22,193 nt of DNA from CALCMJ01 sp964475415 (lineage in GTDB: Bacteria > Bacteroidota > Bacteroidia > Chitinophagales > Saprospiraceae), in assembly GCA_964475415.1 (NCBI GenBank), contig CAYYWZ010000067.1, forward strand, positions 1 to 22,193, written 5' to 3'. Below are positions 1 through 8,739 of the stretch, in pieces. Made by a program: the position numbers and the translations under genes. The notes under the pieces were generated by a model. That model saw only the letters and a list, made by a program, of their open reading frames with translations, did not search any database and was not told where the DNA came from. Positions within the stretch are counted from its first letter, which is position 1. Each line of letters begins with the position of its first letter.

Positions 1-4
1 AGCC

Positions 5-22
5 TATTGACTTTCGTCAATA
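5..22 (-). terminator. Hairpin with GAAA tetraloop after tRNA-Pro
   Basis: The minus strand can fold a perfect 7-bp stem (TATTGAC/GTCAATA) closed by a GAAA tetraloop, starting 15 nt beyond the tRNA 3' end. It may be a transcription end or processing signal for the tRNA transcript. The window ends before a T-run could be seen, so its role as a terminator is an inference. Confidence 0.35.
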
Positions 23-36
23 AGCTTTTAATGTTG

Positions 37-111
37 TCGGGGTAGCAGGATTCGAACCTGCGACCCCCTGTTCCCAAAACAGGTGCGCTAACCGGGCTGC
101 GCTACACCCCG
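37..111 (-). tRNA. tRNA-Pro, anticodon UGG
   Basis: On the minus strand the sequence folds into a full cloverleaf. The acceptor stem is CGGGGTG/TACCCCG with a terminal G-U, the D-arm contains GGTTA, the 5-bp anticodon stem is CCTGT/ACAGG around a TTTGGGA loop giving anticodon UGG, and the T-arm carries the GTTCGAATC loop region. The discriminator base is A (position 37), as expected for tRNA-Pro. The 3' CCA is not encoded and would be added after transcription. UGG can read all or most proline codons by wobble. Confidence 0.97.
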
Positions 112-137
112 AACTATGCTTTTTATCAAAGCGATCG

Positions 138-145
138 CAAATATA
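138..145 (-). promoter_or_regulatory. -7 box of the tRNA-Pro promoter
   Basis: The minus strand reads TATATTTG, an exact match to the Bacteroidota -7 consensus TAnnTTTG, 26 nt upstream of the mature tRNA 5' end. This predicts a short leader of about 15-20 nt. No convincing TTTG-type -33 box is present at the usual distance. Confidence 0.55.
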
Positions 146-200
146 GTAACATTGATTTGTGAATCCTTGTTTTTTCGGTAAATATTTTATAAAATTTCTG

Positions 201-1853
201 CTAGAGATGGATAATTTTTTCTGAATAGACCACTCTTCCAGCATTATCATAGGCAATTGCGATATATAGACCCCCTGGAATGTCTAAAAGATACTGATTT
301 TCTCCTTGTACTATTGTCGAAGAAAAAACGGATTTTCCGCTTAGATCTACTAATTTCAAGTAGTAAGACTGATTCATATTATTGTCGATAATTAGTTTTT
401 CTATTATTGGATTGGAACGAAGAACAAGATCTGACGGAATATATATATCATCGCTTGCTACTGTTCCACCATCTATTTGACATGAATAATCTAAAGGCTC
501 TAATTCTATAGGTTCTGTAGCCTCTAATATTTTATCAGTTAAACCTGCGAAATCATCAAAATACCTTTCTATCCTGAACACTGTTGTAAATGAATTATTA
601 CTGCCCTGAGTTACGGGTCCAGAGAAAGCCACTGGATTTTGGTATCTCCATACGACTTCTTTTGATCTATTAATTTCGAGAAACTTGCCCGACGCACCTT
701 CACATATCAAAATATTACCCTCGGGCATTGCTTGCGCACTGGACATAATGGGGGAATAGAGGTTATCTCCGTTATAGGACCACTCCGGAGATTCTGGCCC
801 ATAACTTCCTTCTTCATCCAGTATATAGTTTTCATTTATATCTATCGGTGGTTCGAAAATATCCACACTAGAATAGGGCCCATCAGGTCTTGTATTTCCA
901 TTATTAAACACCATCATCTTGCCTCCGTCATGATAGTCATCAGGTATCCAACTTATAGAATGTTGATTGAAAAAAACCTGATCTTCTATTTCACCTCGTT
1001 GGTAAGTCATAGGGTTTCCATATCGATATAAGATATCTCCTCCTTTATTTCTATTACCACCAGAATGGCCAGCAGCTTCTTCAGTAGTTGTACTATGATC
1101 TATAATTAGAATTTCACTGAAATTTCTGACACTGATAGCTATTTCATCTCTTCTTGGATTATAAGCAACAGCATTAGCATGCATCCAATCTTGATTTCCT
1201 CCTAACTCGCTAAACCCAGATCCGAAATTGACATCTATCAATTCTGGATGCTCACTTACGGTACCATAATTATCTTTAGTCTCGTCAAAATCTTGAATAA
1301 GATGATCCCAAGCGTGCCATTCCCATACGATCTCTCCTTGGTCCTGACCGATGGGTTTTACCTCTACGATATGTTCGGGGTATAGTGTACTAGCAATGGT
1401 AAGACTATCTCTTCCAGAAGCTATAGCCTCATCTCTAGTCTTTACCTCCCATGCAAGGAGTAGAATATTACCATTAGGCATCACTTCTATATCGTGATGC
1501 TGTCTCGCATTGTCAGTATTGTAATTATATTGCCATAGCAATTCGTTGTCCCAACTTATCTTTTCTATTATACCTCCTCCTCCAGCAGCGTTTATCGAAC
1601 CAGATTTATTTCCCGCTCTAAAAATATTTCCTTCATTGTCTAAGTATACAGATAACCCAGGTCTAAATTCGCTGTCCCACTTATTGACCAGGTATCCACA
1701 ATTATCGATTAGATATACACTAGTGTTGGGGCAAAATAAGCTATACCCCTCTTCTGATAAGTCACCATTGAGTAATAATCCAACTGTTGGATCCTGAGCA
1801 GTCAGGCTACCTACTAGGTAGATCATAAGGGTTACAATTGTAAATTTCCTCAA
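201..1853 (-). CDS. Secreted arylsulfotransferase (ASST)-like protein with T9SS sorting domain
   Basis: This 550-residue protein resembles the arylsulfotransferase (ASST, Arylsulfotran) beta-propeller family, which moves sulfate between phenolic compounds without PAPS. Residues 1-19 form a signal peptide (K3, hydrophobic core, cleavage near LTAQ). The body has ASST-like signatures: HHDIEVMPNGN around H119/H120, DWMHANAV with H225, SVRNFSEI with R243, and NQHSI with H298. These would supply the His/Arg set known from characterised ASSTs. Residues about 473-550 are a type A T9SS C-terminal sorting domain (SNPIIEKLII, VDLSGKSVF, GGLYIA, ending KIIHL), so it is probably exported through the outer membrane and anchored or released. 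The start is TTG at 1853: a TAA lies two codons upstream, and the first ATG (codon 10) would destroy the signal peptide. It is divergent from the sensor kinase. The true acceptor is unknown; many Bacteroidota ASST-like proteins are uncharacterised. Confidence 0.8.
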   Translation of the reverse strand: MRKFTIVTLMIYLVGSLTAQDPTVGLLLNGDLSEEGYSLFCPNTSVYLIDNCGYLVNKWDSEFRPGLSVYLDNEGNIFRAGNKSGSINAAGGGGIIEKISWDNELLWQYNYNTDNARQHHDIEVMPNGNILLLAWEVKTRDEAIASGRDSLTIASTLYPEHIVEVKPIGQDQGEIVWEWHAWDHLIQDFDETKDNYGTVSEHPELIDVNFGSGFSELGGNQDWMHANAVAYNPRRDEIAISVRNFSEILIIDHSTTTEEAAGHSGGNRNKGGDILYRYGNPMTYQRGEIEDQVFFNQHSISWIPDDYHDGGKMMVFNNGNTRPDGPYSSVDIFEPPIDINENYILDEEGSYGPESPEWSYNGDNLYSPIMSSAQAMPEGNILICEGASGKFLEINRSKEVVWRYQNPVAFSGPVTQGSNNSFTTVFRIERYFDDFAGLTDKILEATEPIELEPLDYSCQIDGGTVASDDIYIPSDLVLRSNPIIEKLIIDNNMNQSYYLKLVDLSGKSVFSSTIVQGENQYLLDIPGGLYIAIAYDNAGRVVYSEKIIHL

Positions 1854-1861
1854 TGGTTAAA

Positions 1862-1897
1862 TATAAGCTTATAAAATTTTATGGAAAATTTCCCATA
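1862..1897. repeat. Three overlapping palindromes upstream of the ASST-like gene
   Basis: Three dyads lie end to end, overlapping slightly: TATAAGCTTATA (1862-1873, perfect), ATAAAATTTTAT (1871-1882, perfect) and TATGGAAAATTTCCCATA (1880-1897, 8 of 9 base pairs). They begin 9 bp upstream of the TTG start of the arylsulfotransferase-like gene, in the 225-bp region shared with the divergent sensor kinase. They could be operators or a leader structure. AT-rich DNA gives palindromes by chance, so function is uncertain. Confidence 0.3.
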
Positions 1898-2078
1898 TCT
1901 ATTTGTAATTTAGAAAGAAATCGGGACTCTTATTGCTAGAGTTGTATGTAAATGTATCCATATTGTATTAATACTCAGCTTATGTCGCGAAATACTAATC
2001 CTATTCCTTAGAATACGAACTTATTTCTTTACGAAATGATTAAAATTTTAAATTATTAATTCTAAGTAAAAATCGAAA

Positions 2079-5000
2079 GTGAGCCGAACCCCATTAATCA
2101 TAATCTGTCTTTTTTATTTTTTCTTTTTGTCAAAACCAGTTGAAGGACAAAAAGTGGAGGCATTAGATCTAGTCCAGATAGATATTTCAGATGGTCTTTC
2201 TGAAAATATTGTTATCTCTCTACACGAAGATAGAGAAGGATATATCTGGGTTGGTACCTACGATGGTCTTAACAAATTTGATGGATATTATTTCAAAACA
2301 TATAGAGAAGAATTCTTAAATAATCCGAATGCTTCTAACAACAGGTTTTATGAAATACGAGAAAATAGTGAAGGTAAATTATGGCTCTATAAGGACGAAG
2401 GATCTTATCTTTTTGATCCATATACAGAAAAAGTCATCGATTATAAAACAGCTAAGGATGCCACATTTAACTTTATTAGGAACGCTGAGGGGGAACCCAT
2501 TTCTTATGATGCAAGCTTATTACTTTTCTTAGAAGAAGAGCATGTAAGAATAATTGGTTCACTACAGGGCGAGAAAGATAGGTTGTGTCTCATGACAAAT
2601 AATGGCGGTTTGATAATCTATGAAGAGCGTAATAAAGAATTTCAGTATTACAAACCAGAGACGGAGAAAGGAAGAAACTTTTTATCTTATTGCTTAGTAG
2701 GAACAGAAATTTGGGTAGGTTCTAAAGATGGTCATTTGTTAAAGTTTGATTTATCAACAAATTCTTATTCTGATATTCATAATGAACTAAGTAATCAAAA
2801 GGTCATAATTAATGTATTATATCACGATAAGAATTTTCATAAAGTATGGATAGCCACACAGAATAATGGACTTATTTGTTATGATTATTTGTCAAAAGTA
2901 TGGACAAACTATGATGTCAAGGTTCCTGGGAAAAATGCTTTGACATCAGAAACTGTTGTTTCCTTAATAAGAGATAGTAGAGATGTTCTTTGGCTTGGAA
3001 CCGAGCAGCATGGTCTATTAGTACACGACCCGTATCAGAAAAAATTTAAGGCTATAGATCCTGATCGATATAATATCGATTTTGATATAAGAATGCCTAG
3101 AAAAATAATGGGAGATAGCTATGGTAACATATGGATAGGTTCTAATAATCTAGGATTATGGAAATATAATGTAAACGAAGATGAGTTAGATCTAATAACT
3201 AAAGAGACCAATCCTAGTTTCATGCAGGATAACTCAGCTATACAGTTATTATCAGATGAGAACAAATTATATATAGGTCATAATGGAAGTGGTTTAGATG
3301 TTATCGATATTCCTACTATGACACTGCTAGAAAAGATACCCTTAATATCTCAAGATATAAGATTGAGATCAGGAACGGTTATCTGGAATATTTTCAAAGA
3401 TGAATTAAATAGGATATGGGTAGGTACTAGATCTTCCGGTATCTATATTATAGATAAAGAAGAAATTCTACATTTACATAGCTTCAACACTAACTTAACA
3501 CATAATGAGATCCAAACAATCGATCAGGGTAATGATGGAGAAATAATAGTTTCTACTAGATTGGGTGGGATTTATGAGTGGCGTGAAGAGCAGAAAAATT
3601 TCTTCAAAAAATTTCCAAAAGATAGTACAATCCTAGCACCTAAGTCGGTATCAATGGATAAGGAAGGATTCCTATGGATAGGAACAGATGGGAAAGGCCT
3701 TTTCATTTTAGATAAAGAATATAATCTGGTTGCGAAAGCAAATGTCGAAAACAAAATGTTAGGTAGCGATGTCACCTGTTCCTTTATAGAGGATGATAAT
3801 GGAACGATGTGGGTGAGTACAAATTTTGGTCTTTCAAAAATAGACTTTAATTCCAAGTCTAACCATCTATCACAGAGTCATTTTTCAAAATACGATGGCT
3901 TACTCTCAGATGAATTTATGACTGGTGCTTATTATAAAACAGGGGGTACTCTATGGATGGGAAATATATCAGGTATCAACTATTTCGATGCAGATAATTT
4001 AGGTATCAATCCTCATAAACCAAAAGTTAGGATAAGTAATGTGGAAGTATATCGTAATGAAATAGAAACGGATACTAGTATCAATTATCTATCTTATCTA
4101 AATCTAAAAAGAGGTGAAAAATCCTTATCTATAGAGTTTAATACCCTAGGTTACACAGTGCCTGAGAATACTTTGTATAGCTATAGACTGAAGGGATACG
4201 ATGATAGTTGGTCTGCACCTAATAAAAGGACGTTTATATCTTATACAAACTTAGAACCAGGTAACTATCAGTTCGAAGTTAAAGCAGCGAATTATGATGG
4301 CTTATGGAATGACGAAGCTACCACTCTAAATTTCCGTGTTAGATCTATTTTTTTAGAATCTAAATTATTCAGGATAATTTTACTATTAGGTTTGTTTTCT
4401 CTAGCCTTACTTTTTTATAGGTTTAGAGTGAAGCAGATAAGAGAGAAGGTGAAACTGACAAATAGATATAATAAGGATCTTTCCCAGATGGAAATGAAAG
4501 CACTTAGAGCTCAGATAAATCCTCATTTTTTGTTTAACACTCTGAACTCCATAAATAATTATATCCTGCAGAACGAAGGTGATATTGCCTCTCATTATCT
4601 AGTGAAATTTTCTCAACTTATGAGAATTATCTTATCTAATTCTGAATCTTCTTTTATAACATTAGAAGATGAAATGAACGCATTGAACCTATATATAGAA
4701 TTAGAGGGGATGAGGTTTGCTAATAACTTTGATTATTTTCTGAATGTAGATCCAAATATTAATACAGAGCATAATAGGATTCCACCAATGTTATTGCAGC
4801 CTTTTGTAGAGAATGCAATCTGGCATGGACTCATGCACAATGATGGAGATAATTGCCTAGAGATAGATATAAGTCCTTATAAAGATCTTATAAAAGTTTC
4901 TATTAAAGATAATGGGATAGGGAGAGCTGCAGCCCAAACAATAAGGAATGAAAGTATCAAAAGAAAATCCTATGGCATGGACATTACTAAGAAGCGGATC

Positions 5001-5153
5001 GAGCTTATCAATAAAGTGCACAATTACTCAGATTACTACTCTAGTGTAGAAGTTATCGACCTTGTAGATGATGAAGGTAAAGCAGAGGGTACGATAGTAA
5101 ATGTTTATATCCCTAAAATATCCAAAAATAAATTCCAAGAAAATGAAGTTTAA
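2079..5153 (+). CDS. Beta-propeller sensor histidine kinase, LytS/YehU type (non-hybrid)
   Basis: This 1024-residue membrane kinase should sense a periplasmic ligand and phosphorylate the overlapping LytTR regulator. Order of parts: N-terminal signal/anchor (residues 1-24); a two-component-regulator propeller of Reg_prop repeats (WVGTYDGL, WLGTEQHGL, WIGSNNLGL, WVGTRSSGI, WIGTDGKGL, WVSTNFGL); a Y_Y_Y domain at about 682-754; one membrane helix at about 762-782; a His_kinase (PF06580) region with INPHFLFN, where H816 is the likely phosphorylated His; and a HATPase with N-box FVENAIWHGL (about 909-918) and G-box DNGIGRA. Unlike hybrid systems with this propeller, it has no receiver or AraC domain. 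The start is GTG at 2079: an in-frame TAA sits at 2067 and no other start precedes the signal peptide. It overlaps the regulator gene by 11 nt, so the two are probably translationally coupled. Confidence 0.93.
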   Translation: MSRTPLIIICLFYFFFLSKPVEGQKVEALDLVQIDISDGLSENIVISLHEDREGYIWVGTYDGLNKFDGYYFKTYREEFLNNPNASNNRFYEIRENSEGKLWLYKDEGSYLFDPYTEKVIDYKTAKDATFNFIRNAEGEPISYDASLLLFLEEEHVRIIGSLQGEKDRLCLMTNNGGLIIYEERNKEFQYYKPETEKGRNFLSYCLVGTEIWVGSKDGHLLKFDLSTNSYSDIHNELSNQKVIINVLYHDKNFHKVWIATQNNGLICYDYLSKVWTNYDVKVPGKNALTSETVVSLIRDSRDVLWLGTEQHGLLVHDPYQKKFKAIDPDRYNIDFDIRMPRKIMGDSYGNIWIGSNNLGLWKYNVNEDELDLITKETNPSFMQDNSAIQLLSDENKLYIGHNGSGLDVIDIPTMTLLEKIPLISQDIRLRSGTVIWNIFKDELNRIWVGTRSSGIYIIDKEEILHLHSFNTNLTHNEIQTIDQGNDGEIIVSTRLGGIYEWREEQKNFFKKFPKDSTILAPKSVSMDKEGFLWIGTDGKGLFILDKEYNLVAKANVENKMLGSDVTCSFIEDDNGTMWVSTNFGLSKIDFNSKSNHLSQSHFSKYDGLLSDEFMTGAYYKTGGTLWMGNISGINYFDADNLGINPHKPKVRISNVEVYRNEIETDTSINYLSYLNLKRGEKSLSIEFNTLGYTVPENTLYSYRLKGYDDSWSAPNKRTFISYTNLEPGNYQFEVKAANYDGLWNDEATTLNFRVRSIFLESKLFRIILLLGLFSLALLFYRFRVKQIREKVKLTNRYNKDLSQMEMKALRAQINPHFLFNTLNSINNYILQNEGDIASHYLVKFSQLMRIILSNSESSFITLEDEMNALNLYIELEGMRFANNFDYFLNVDPNINTEHNRIPPMLLQPFVENAIWHGLMHNDGDNCLEIDISPYKDLIKVSIKDNGIGRAAAQTIRNESIKRKSYGMDITKKRIELINKVHNYSDYYSSVEVIDLVDDEGKAEGTIVNVYIPKISKNKFQENEV

Positions 5154-5883
5154 AACGGTAATCATCGATGATGAAATAAATAGTATTTCAGCTATTGAGA
5201 AACTATTAGAAAGATACTGTCCACAGTTAGAAGTTATACAAACATTTACGGATTCTAGAGAAGGATTAAAATTCGTGTTGTCTAATAGTTTGGACTTACT
5301 TTTCCTTGATATTCAAATGCCTTTTCTCAATGGAGTAGATTTGATAAAGAAAATACCAGATCCAAATTTTGAAATTATTTTTTGTACAGCTTATGATCAG
5401 TATGCTATAGACGCGATAAAACTTTCTGCAATAGATTACTTGCTAAAACCAGTAGATCCAGAAAATCTTATAGATGCAGTTAATAGATTTACAACTACCG
5501 TTAAGTCTGTTTCTAGTTCTGAAAAAATATCTGAACTACTTTCTCATATAGGAGGACCTACTAATAAAAAACTGGTAATCCAACTACAAGATAAAACCTT
5601 ATTTCTAGATATTAAGGATATTTTATTTCTGAAGGCGGAAAGCAATTATACTCACTTTACTATGGTAGATGAAAAAACTTATTTTACCTCTAAGACTATA
5701 AAGTATTTTCAGGAAAAATTAAAGGGTACAAGTTTTTTTAGACCGCATCAGTCTTACCTTATTAATACGACCTACATTACGGAGTATTCTAAAACTGATA
5801 ACAGTATCATACTGAAAGGAGGGAAAATGATCCCTGTAAGTAAAAACAAAAAAGAAGAGATGATGAAACGACTGATGGAGTAA
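5143..5883 (+). CDS. LytTR-family response regulator
   Basis: This 246-residue cytoplasmic transcription regulator pairs with the upstream kinase. The receiver domain (about 4-115) has the acidic pair D9/D10, phosphoacceptor D56 in FLDIQMP, T82 and K102 in the LKP motif. A LytTR DNA-binding domain follows (about 143-243), with FLKAESNYTHF and FRPHQSYLIN as signatures. I chose the ATG at 5143 because the receiver begins at once (MKFKTVIIDDE). A start at 5101 would add 14 residues without family support and increase the overlap. The chosen start overlaps the kinase stop by 11 nt (ATGAAGTTTAA). Its targets cannot be read from the sequence; the divergent arylsulfotransferase-like gene is the nearest candidate. 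Confidence 0.93.
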   Translation: MKFKTVIIDDEINSISAIEKLLERYCPQLEVIQTFTDSREGLKFVLSNSLDLLFLDIQMPFLNGVDLIKKIPDPNFEIIFCTAYDQYAIDAIKLSAIDYLLKPVDPENLIDAVNRFTTTVKSVSSSEKISELLSHIGGPTNKKLVIQLQDKTLFLDIKDILFLKAESNYTHFTMVDEKTYFTSKTIKYFQEKLKGTSFFRPHQSYLINTTYITEYSKTDNSIILKGGKMIPVSKNKKEEMMKRLME

Positions 5884-5908
5884 ACTATACTTTGTTTACT
5901 TTCTTTTT
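5879..5908 (+). terminator. Intrinsic terminator of the kinase/regulator operon
   Basis: A 7-bp stem AGTAAAC/GTTTACT (5879-5885 and 5894-5900) with an 8-nt loop is followed by TTCTTTTT. It begins inside the regulator's last codons and runs into the 3' end of the convergent membrane-protein gene, because the two stop codons are separated by one base. It has a T-tract only for plus-strand transcription. Confidence 0.65.
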
Positions 5909-6757
5909 GTAGAAATTACAAATTCCTGATTTTATAAGCATAGAATAACCTAATCTGGCAATGATAAAAATTTGGCTAAGGCAAAGAGCTAAAACTATAG
6001 AGCCTTGTCCTGAGTAAGGTATTATTTTAAGAAATAGATAGTAAAGGCTATAAAGAAATGCAAAAATAAAAAGATAGCTGATGACTAGGCCTGACATCTG
6101 CAATAAATCTTTCGTGATAAGTTTAGATGCATCCCAAAATGCCGAGAAAAAATATTTCTTATGACATACTATAATATGAACTTTAGTAAATTGGTGATAG
6201 ACATTTATAATAAATAGCATAATCGCATAGAAAGGAATTAGAATGAGAAATCTATGGATAAAAACTTGATCACTTTCCATCTCGAAGATATCCAACCCTC
6301 CTAAGGAATAAATTTTATAGAACACAATAGTTACGATAATATAAATAAGTAAAAAGTAAATGGATACTCTTAGTATTCTCCAGAAATGACTAAAACCCAT
6401 TGTCCAATAAGTACTAGAATTATATATGCCTTCGCTTGATAAAAAGGTTCCTATAGTAGCTCCTGATAGAAATATTTTTAGAAGCATATAGATCAAAAGT
6501 ATAAGGCCTAAGCTGCTCAGTAGATATAAAAAGAGATCACCATTCATTCTGAGCATCTCAGAGATAAATGTATAATCAAATATGTCTAATTGGTCATTAC
6601 CTTCTAAACTATTACTTAGATTTTTCTTTAGTTGAGAATAGAAGGGTTTGGCCATAATAATCATACAGATCAGATGAGCAAGATAATAGATAAGCCATAT
6701 CTTCCAGTTAAGAAGAATATGCTTGAGTGATGATATGATGGATTCTATTATGGCCAT
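5885..6757 (-). CDS. Polytopic membrane protein, function unknown, coupled to the M1 peptidase
   Basis: This 290-residue integral membrane protein belongs to no family I can name. Hydrophobic stretches at about 18-36, 74-106, 130-148, 168-186, 221-246 and 252-273 suggest six or more helices; the C-terminus is basic (YKKKVNKV) and probably cytoplasmic. A longer polar segment (about 40-70) follows the first helix. No catalytic motif is visible. Its ATG overlaps the stop codon of the M1-type metallopeptidase by one base (TAATG), which implies translational coupling and a shared job, such as anchoring or assisting the exported peptidase. Its stop lies one base from the convergent regulator's stop, so its last codons double as part of the opposite-strand terminator. 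Confidence 0.8.
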   Translation of the reverse strand: MAIIESIISSLKHILLNWKIWLIYYLAHLICMIIMAKPFYSQLKKNLSNSLEGNDQLDIFDYTFISEMLRMNGDLFLYLLSSLGLILLIYMLLKIFLSGATIGTFLSSEGIYNSSTYWTMGFSHFWRILRVSIYFLLIYIIVTIVFYKIYSLGGLDIFEMESDQVFIHRFLILIPFYAIMLFIINVYHQFTKVHIIVCHKKYFFSAFWDASKLITKDLLQMSGLVISYLFIFAFLYSLYYLFLKIIPYSGQGSIVLALCLSQIFIIARLGYSMLIKSGICNFYKKKVNKV

Positions 6758-8739
6758 TAGAATAGGAGCATACAGTTTTCTATCAAATGTTGAAGTCCGG
6801 AAATTATTTTATACCCATACTTTTTTCTTGCACTGTTGTTTTCTGAAATAGAGCGACTGTTATTTAAGAAGTTTTTATCTAATGTGATTTTTTTATCTGG
6901 ATCTATTATTGCACTTGTGATTTTATGTGCACCAAGAAATGTAAATTCAGTGGATCTGGATTGCCCATCCCAATACACAAATTTTTCTTCTCCGTTTTCG
7001 AATTCTATTTTTATATCTACAGGTAGATTGACCTGACCGTCTTGTCTAACAATGATTTTGGAATTATAAGTTATTTCAGATGATGTATCTATGTTTTCTA
7101 ATGGCACACAATCATCAATAGAGTTAAGATAGCCAGCTGCATTTTCTGCTTTTGTATTTTCTATAGAATTAAGGATAAAATCACATTCACCAGTTCCGAA
7201 TAGGGTCTGGTCAAAAAAATCTGCTGCTTTCATTCTTAAAGGTTTGTTTGGTATGGTGTCTAAATAGCTTGTTGCTAAATTTATTAAATCTTGACCACTA
7301 GGATGTTTAAATTTCCAGGTCTCAAAATAAAGCTGCATCATCTTATCCATTGATGTTGCACCTATTATTCCTTCTAAGGTTTCTAGAACTATAGCTGTCT
7401 TATTATAGGCAATAGCTTTGTAGCCGCCATGTTTATAATCTCTTGCCTTATAATTGTTATCTGCAATCTTAGTATTTCCACTAGAAAGAAATTCGGCTCT
7501 ATTATATGCCTTATTGCCTATAGTAATACCTAGCCAGTCAATTGTAGACCTGTGTTTCCCTTCGAAATGATCTAGAATCCTACCCTCATAATAAGTTGTT
7601 ATACCTTCATCCATCCATGGTTCTTCTTGTTCTTGTGATGCAAGCATCTGCATAAAGTATTGATGGATAAATTCGTGAGTGGTAAGTGTCTCTATTGTTT
7701 TGAATCCAGATGGGAAAAAATTAAAACTTAAAGAAGAGATGATAGTAGGGTATTCCATGCCCCCAGTAAATAATCCATGTATTGGGGGATCTACAATCGT
7801 GAGGGTAGTGTAAGGATATTTTCCTACATGTTCATCTAGATAGCTCATTGCATTTTTGATTGTTTTTATATACCTATCTTTAAAATGTAAATGATCAGGA
7901 TAACTGAGTAAGCTGATTTCTACGTCTTTCCATTTGTCCTTTGTTACCACATAATGAGGTGAGCAAGTCCAAGTGAAATCTATTACATCTTCAGCTCTAA
8001 ATGTCCATTTTGTTCCCGTATCTGTTTCTTGTTTTTCTATAAGCTCTCCAGAAGCACCCACGATATAATTATCAGGAACCGTCAGAGCAACATTGTATAA
8101 ACCAAAGTCTGCATAATATTCTCCTATAGAATGATACTGATGACAATTCCATTTTCCTTCTTCTGCATAGCGTACACCAGCAGCTTCGTAGACACCTATC
8201 TTAGGAAACCACTGTGCGAAAAAATAGTATTCCTTATTATAGCCTGTTCTAGGCATTGTCTTAGGAATTTTGGCTTGCCAGGTAAATTCTATAGTCCTTT
8301 GACCAAGTGGCTTAATGCTATTTTCTAGACTGACGGATATAACAGTCTGATCATCTTCGTTATCATCATCTGGCTGAATATAGCTTATTGAATTAGTAAG
8401 GTCGTTACCTGACTCATCCTTCATAGATCTTATTTCCGTGAAGCCCCAGTTGCAATCTGCTTCTTGACCATTAGATAAGAAACTAGGAAATCCTCTTTCT
8501 TTGAAGAATGTGGACTTTGTATTTTTAAACGCGTTATAGTATAGGTGAAATTGGAGTTCTTTTATCGTATCCTCACTAGTGTTTTTCCAATATAGTGTAG
8601 TCTTGCCGAATAATTTTTTTGCCTCTATATCTAAGCTTATTTCCATGTCGTAATTAGCTATCCTAGAAGATAGGGGCGCCTGCGACCAGAGAAAATTGGA
8701 AACAAGAATAAATAGCGCAATAAGGATTAACTTTTTAAT
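6757..8739 (-). CDS. Exported M1-family zinc metallopeptidase
   Basis: A gluzincin aminopeptidase-like protein, 660 residues if it starts at 8739. Numbered from the first ATG (8646), it carries the exopeptidase motif GGMEYP (295-300), zinc site HEFIH (H324, catalytic E325, H328) and third zinc ligand E347 in WMDEG. The N-terminal M1 saddle domain (FHLYYNAF, YFFAQWFPKIGVY) precedes it, and a C-terminal beta domain ends near the NNS motif. The ATG at 8646 would begin inside the first domain strand and leave no signal peptide. The frame stays open upstream to a TAG at 8758-8760 and encodes a typical export signal (IKKLILIALFILVSNF, then LWSQ before the cleavage site). The only sensible initiator there is ATT at 8737-8739. 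It is therefore exported, probably to the periplasm or cell surface. It is coupled to the membrane protein through TAATG. Family call strong; start codon inferred. Confidence 0.88.
   Translation of the reverse strand: MKKLILIALFILVSNFLWSQAPLSSRIANYDMEISLDIEAKKLFGKTTLYWKNTSEDTIKELQFHLYYNAFKNTKSTFFKERGFPSFLSNGQEADCNWGFTEIRSMKDESGNDLTNSISYIQPDDDNEDDQTVISVSLENSIKPLGQRTIEFTWQAKIPKTMPRTGYNKEYYFFAQWFPKIGVYEAAGVRYAEEGKWNCHQYHSIGEYYADFGLYNVALTVPDNYIVGASGELIEKQETDTGTKWTFRAEDVIDFTWTCSPHYVVTKDKWKDVEISLLSYPDHLHFKDRYIKTIKNAMSYLDEHVGKYPYTTLTIVDPPIHGLFTGGMEYPTIISSLSFNFFPSGFKTIETLTTHEFIHQYFMQMLASQEQEEPWMDEGITTYYEGRILDHFEGKHRSTIDWLGITIGNKAYNRAEFLSSGNTKIADNNYKARDYKHGGYKAIAYNKTAIVLETLEGIIGATSMDKMMQLYFETWKFKHPSGQDLINLATSYLDTIPNKPLRMKAADFFDQTLFGTGECDFILNSIENTKAENAAGYLNSIDDCVPLENIDTSSEITYNSKIIVRQDGQVNLPVDIKIEFENGEEKFVYWDGQSRSTEFTFLGAHKITSAIIDPDKKITLDKNFLNNSRSISENNSARKKYGYKIISGLQHLIENCMLLF

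Noticed and set aside
131..138. GCGATCGC octamer, resembling the cyanobacterial HIP1 repeat
   Set aside because: It is a single copy in a Bacteroidota-like genome and overlaps the tRNA promoter region; chance is sufficient.
184..195. ATTTTATAAAAT palindrome just after the arylsulfotransferase-like gene
   Set aside because: It is made only of A and T with no T-tract that would make a stable terminator.
17..256. Minus-strand open frame of 79 codons at the left end
   Set aside because: It runs through the whole tRNA-Pro gene and the end of the arylsulfotransferase-like gene and has no protein-like features.
5101..5142. Earlier ATG for the LytTR regulator
   Set aside because: The extra 14 residues precede the receiver domain's first strand and have no family support; the ATG at 5143 gives the canonical start.
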